From: Clostridia bacterium
GTDB taxonomy: Bacteria; Bacillota; Clostridia; Christensenellales; Borkfalkiaceae
NCBI GenBank assembly: GCA_017626305.1
Contig: JAGAIW010000048.1
Location: forward strand, 1-64,000
Reading direction: 5' to 3'
DNA: 64,000 bases
Below the pieces are notes generated by a model. It saw only the letters and a program-made list of their open reading frames with translations, made no database searches and was not told where the DNA came from. Of the stretch, positions 61,422-64,000 are shown in pieces; positions within the stretch are counted from its first letter, which is position 1; every line of letters starts with the position of its first letter. The position numbers were made by a program, and so were the translations under genes.

Positions 61422-61450
61422 ATTATAATACTTTCCCCTAAAAAAAGCAA
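61422..61450 (-). promoter_or_regulatory. Promoter of the anion permease operon
   Basis: On the minus strand TTGCTT (61450-61445), 17 bp, TATAAT (61427-61422). Confidence 0.75.
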
Positions 61451-61530
61451 ATCATTTTCGCGCGTTTTTTATAAAAAACGCCAAGGACAAATATCTTCCT
61501 TTTTTCGCACGAATTATTCTACCTTTTTGC

Positions 61531-61559
61531 TTGACTTTTTAAAATATGAATACTATAAT
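61531..61559 (+). promoter_or_regulatory. Promoter of the MFS gene
   Basis: TTGACT (61531-61536), 17 bp, TATAAT (61554-61559). Confidence 0.85.
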
Positions 61560-61592
61560 GATAGACGAAAATAAGAAAGGAAGTACGGCATC

Positions 61593-62837
61593 ATGGGAAG
61601 AAAAAAAGCGTGGGGGCGTTCGACGTGGCTGTTGGCGCTGTGTTGGCTCGTTTACACCGCGTCTTTGCTCGGCAAAGTCAACTATGCGGCGAATATTTCG
61701 CAAATAGAAGAATTTTTCAAGGTATCGCACGCACGCGCAGGCGTGGCAAGTACTTGCTACTTTTTTGCGTACGGTATCGGACAGGTCGTCAACGGCGTTT
61801 GCTGTAAACGTTATAACGTACGGTATGCCATTTTCGGCGGATTACTCGTTTCCGCGGCGGCAAATTTATGCGTACCCGTTATCGGGAATTTTGAACTCAT
61901 TCCCTATTTTTGGCTTGTCAACGGGTTTGCGCTGTCTATGCTTTGGCCGTGCTTAATCCGCCTGCTTAGTGAAACGCTACCCAAGCAAGAAATGGTGCGC
62001 GCGTCCGTTGTAATGGGCACGACGACGGCGGTGGGGACGGTGCTGGTATATAGCTCGTCCGCATTGTTTGCGGCGGTTACCACCTTTCACGCGGCGTTTT
62101 ACTTGGCGGCGATTCTCGTTCCCGTCGTTGCTATCGTATGGCTGCTTGCCTATCCCGCGTTGACCCGTAAAGACGAAGGTCAACCTGCGGAAGAAGAAGT
62201 CGCGCCCGCGCCTACGCAAACGCAACAAACGGGCGGCAAAGCGTCCAAAGAAATGTTGGTAGTTATTTGCCTTTTGGCGCTGTTCGCTATCGCGGTCAAC
62301 CTGCTTATGGACGGGTCGCGTACATGGGTGCCGTCCATTCTCAAAGAAAACTTTGCCTTGGACGCGTCGTTTTCCATTTTATTAACGCTGTGCTTACCGC
62401 TCGTAAGCATTTTCGGAAACTTCTTTGCCAACGTGCTGTATAAAAAGACGAAAAACTTCGTTATGTCTATCGGCTTGCTGTTCTTTGGCGCGGCGCTGTT
62501 TATCGTCGGCGTTCTCTTCTCGCTCAGTATTTCGTCGTTCGTGCTTTGTATCGCCTGCTTTGCGCTGGTTAGCTTTTTGACGGGGAGCTGTAACTCCACG
62601 ATTACGAGTATCTTCCCTTTGCAGATGAAGGGTAAAGTCAATTCGGGTATGATTGCAGGGGTGCTGAACGGCTTTTGCTACGTGGGCAGTACGATAAGCT
62701 CGTACGGGCTTGGCTTGGTCGCTGATTTTTGGGGCTGGGAAGCGGTGTTCTATTTATTCCTTGCGGTGGCGATTGCCGTTACCGTAATTGCGGGCGTATA
62801 TTGCTTTATCAACGGACTTATCAAGAAACGCAAATAA
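61593..62837 (+). CDS. MFS transporter (OPA/GlpT-like)
   Basis: The 414-residue protein has twelve transmembrane helices with a hydrophilic Gln/Glu/Pro linker between the halves (about 190-220). YTASLLGKVNYAANISQIEEFFKVSHARAGVASTCYFFAYGIGQVVNG resembles the helix 1-2 region of organophosphate:phosphate antiporters, and WLVNGFALSMLWPCLIRLLSE their helix 4. A sugar phosphate or glycerol phosphate substrate is plausible but unproven. AAAGGAAG precedes ATG 61593, and a terminator follows. Confidence 0.85.
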   Translation: MGRKKAWGRSTWLLALCWLVYTASLLGKVNYAANISQIEEFFKVSHARAGVASTCYFFAYGIGQVVNGVCCKRYNVRYAIFGGLLVSAAANLCVPVIGNFELIPYFWLVNGFALSMLWPCLIRLLSETLPKQEMVRASVVMGTTTAVGTVLVYSSSALFAAVTTFHAAFYLAAILVPVVAIVWLLAYPALTRKDEGQPAEEEVAPAPTQTQQTGGKASKEMLVVICLLALFAIAVNLLMDGSRTWVPSILKENFALDASFSILLTLCLPLVSIFGNFFANVLYKKTKNFVMSIGLLFFGAALFIVGVLFSLSISSFVLCIACFALVSFLTGSCNSTITSIFPLQMKGKVNSGMIAGVLNGFCYVGSTISSYGLGLVADFWGWEAVFYLFLAVAIAVTVIAGVYCFINGLIKKRK

Positions 62838-62855
62838 GTATAAATAAAAAAGACG

Positions 62856-62881
62856 ACCGTCGCAAAAAGCGACGGTTTTTT
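62856..62881. terminator. Terminator between MFS and AraC genes
   Basis: ACCGTCGC-AAAAA-GCGACGGT then TTTTTT; the A-rich left flank makes it usable from both sides. Confidence 0.88.
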
Positions 62882-63641
62882 ATTGCCGTTTGGCGTTTTG
62901 TAAAAATTCCTTCGGGGTACAGCCGTACGTTTTTTTAAAGTGCAAAAAGTACTGTTGCGGACTGTTAAATCCGCATAAAAAGTATACGTCCGAAACGTTA
63001 CGCGTCTTTAAAAGGGGTATGGATTTTCTAATCCGCACGCCGCCGAGATATTCGGGCAAGCCTGAATGAAAATGCCGTTTGAAAATATACGAAAAATAGT
63101 TGGGGGAATATCCAAATTCCTTGGCGAGAGAACGCAGGGTAACGTTTTCCGTATAATGCTCGTCGAGATAGGAAACGATACGCTCCACCAAGGTTCGCTC
63201 TCTGCTTTTTTGCAGGGGAACAAAGGGCGTTTGTTGGATAAATTTTCCAAGGATTGTGTTGACAAGCCCCGTAAAGAGTATTTCGTTATGACAATTTTCT
63301 AAGAGCAAAAACAGGGGCAAAAGCTCCTTTTTATAATCGTGGAATACAGGGACGCTGGGTTGCATGCGTTCGCACAGCTTTCCAAACTGCGGACAGTATT
63401 CCACGGGGCAGGTGACGACGATTTGTTCGCCTGTTTTATCGGGTAAAAAATGATGCATAACGTACGGCGAACAAATCAACGTATCGTGGGGTTGAAGAAC
63501 GTACGCTCCGTCCCCGATAAATACCTTTTTTTCGCCCCGTAACACGTATAAAATTTCCACGCTTTGGTGGAAATGCGGCACGCAAAGATTGTCTTGGCGC
63601 GCATAATGCTTGGAATTGTCCCGTCCCGTTTCAAAATACAT
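62880..63641 (-). CDS. AraC-family transcriptional regulator
   Basis: A 253-residue protein with a cupin sensor domain (HFHQSVEILYVLRGEKKVFIGDGAYVLQPHDTLICSPYVMHHF) and a C-terminal double HTH (VTLRSLAKEFGYSPNYFSYIFKRHF; DVYFLCGFNSPQQYFLHFKKTYGCTPKEFL). It is divergent from the GH31-like gene and probably controls it in response to a sugar. The minus strand before the ATG reads TATACT, TATACT, ATG, so the first hexamer would direct initiation at the start codon; the -35 (TTGTTT) is weak. It may be a leaderless gene. Confidence 0.92.
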   Translation of the reverse strand: MYFETGRDNSKHYARQDNLCVPHFHQSVEILYVLRGEKKVFIGDGAYVLQPHDTLICSPYVMHHFLPDKTGEQIVVTCPVEYCPQFGKLCERMQPSVPVFHDYKKELLPLFLLLENCHNEILFTGLVNTILGKFIQQTPFVPLQKSRERTLVERIVSYLDEHYTENVTLRSLAKEFGYSPNYFSYIFKRHFHSGLPEYLGGVRIRKSIPLLKTRNVSDVYFLCGFNSPQQYFLHFKKTYGCTPKEFLQNAKRQ

Positions 63642-63715
63642 AGTATAAGTATACTACAATTCAAACGAAAAAACAAGCAAAAAGCGTAATATTTATGATA
63701 GATAGGGGAATTATT

Positions 63716-63746
63716 TTGAAAAAATCGTAAAAAATCGTGCTATAAT
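63716..63746 (+). promoter_or_regulatory. Probable promoter of the GH31 gene
   Basis: TATAAT at 63741-63746 with TTGAAA (63716-63721) at a long 19-bp spacing, consistent with a regulated promoter. Confidence 0.5.
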
Positions 63747-63776
63747 GATAATATCCATTCCAAAAGGAGAAAAACT

Positions 63777-64000
63777 ATGGCGAAAGAAAAACTGGCAAGT
63801 CATCTTATCGTAAAAACCTATCCGTTGGCAAATCCTGCAAACGTAATCGTTTGGAAAGATTACCGCATTACCGTACTCGATAGCGGATTGTTTCGCTTGG
63901 AACACAGTAAAAAGGGGATATTCCGCGACGACGCTACGCAAACGGTTTGGTATCGTAATATGTCCAAACAAGCGTTTGAAACAAAGTATACGGATAATCA
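63777..64000 (+). CDS. GH31-family glycoside hydrolase, N-terminal fragment (cut by window edge)
   Basis: The first 74 codons of a gene that runs off the right edge. KDYRITVLDSGLFRLEHSKKGIFRDDATQTVWYRNM matches the N-terminal galactose-mutarotase-like domain of GH31 enzymes (RITVLT.RLIRLE...F.D..TQTV..R), which include alpha-glucosidases and alpha-xylosidases. The catalytic barrel lies outside the window, so the substrate cannot be predicted. AAAAGGAGAAAAACT sets ATG 63777. The divergent AraC regulator makes this a second small carbohydrate locus. Confidence 0.82.
   Translation, partial: MAKEKLASHLIVKTYPLANPANVIVWKDYRITVLDSGLFRLEHSKKGIFRDDATQTVWYRNMSKQAFETKYTDN

Overview
The window looks like chromosome from an anaerobic Bacillota of the class Clostridia, probably an uncultured gut lineage related to Christensenellales. 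That placement is inference. It rests on Firmicutes-type gene neighbourhoods (yicC-gmk-rpoZ-priA-def-fmt-rsmB-rlmN; rpmB next to asp23-fakA-recG), near-consensus TTGACA-17-TATAAT promoters, AGGAG ribosome sites, SipW-type exported proteins, and a superoxide reductase with a rubredoxin flavoprotein. No rRNA or tRNA gene was seen. Most of the sequence is dense + strand operons, broken by short intergenic stretches full of non-coding repeats.

Region by region: 1-5.2 kb holds the end of a flavin reductase, an SDR, an HtrA-like lipoprotein, a TVP38-type membrane protein, a rhomboid-like membrane protein and an RluA pseudouridine synthase. At 5.3-10.7 kb two exported proteins with SipW-type signal peptides share a promoter box and an identical terminator; the first has ten G residues between its -35 and -10. 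At 11-14.7 kb are luxS, a nitroreductase, a BFD ferredoxin, a TIM-barrel isomerase, superoxide reductase and an Hrb-type flavin reductase-rubredoxin fusion. At 14.7-21.7 kb is a carbohydrate locus: an esterase, a divergent AraC regulator, then GH20-like, GH113-like, unknown TIM-barrel, SIS and PfkB genes. At 21.8-28.3 kb are rpsU, an unknown gene, a CoiA-like nuclease/coiled-coil/PcrA helicase fusion, and ligA. At 28.4-38.8 kb is a long information-processing operon ending in rpe and a MATE pump. At 38.9-47.6 kb are rpmB, asp23, fakA, recG, an orphan hisIE, an esterase, minD with a MinE-like gene, and degV. At 47.9-57.4 kb are trmO and the arginine cluster argG-H-C-J-B-D-F. The rest holds an aldose epimerase, small regulators, a lipoprotein, an Fe-S protein with an anion permease, an MFS transporter, and an AraC regulator divergent from a truncated GH31 gene.

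The most unusual items are these. (1) Two roughly 290-nt elements lie directly downstream of trmO and of the small lipoprotein gene, in the sense direction of each. Each is a string of about eight hairpins; linkers are nearly identical but stems differ with pairing preserved. This looks like an undescribed structured RNA or 3'-UTR element, with a conserved alternative pairing. (2) A CoiA-like PD-(D/E)XK nuclease is fused through an expandable coiled coil to the housekeeping PcrA helicase. (3) A poly-G tract sits inside a surface-protein promoter and is a likely phase-variation switch. (4) Several genes have start codons about 6-7 nt after the -10, implying leaderless mRNAs. (5) A tandem pair of ArgR-type boxes lies outside the arg operon.
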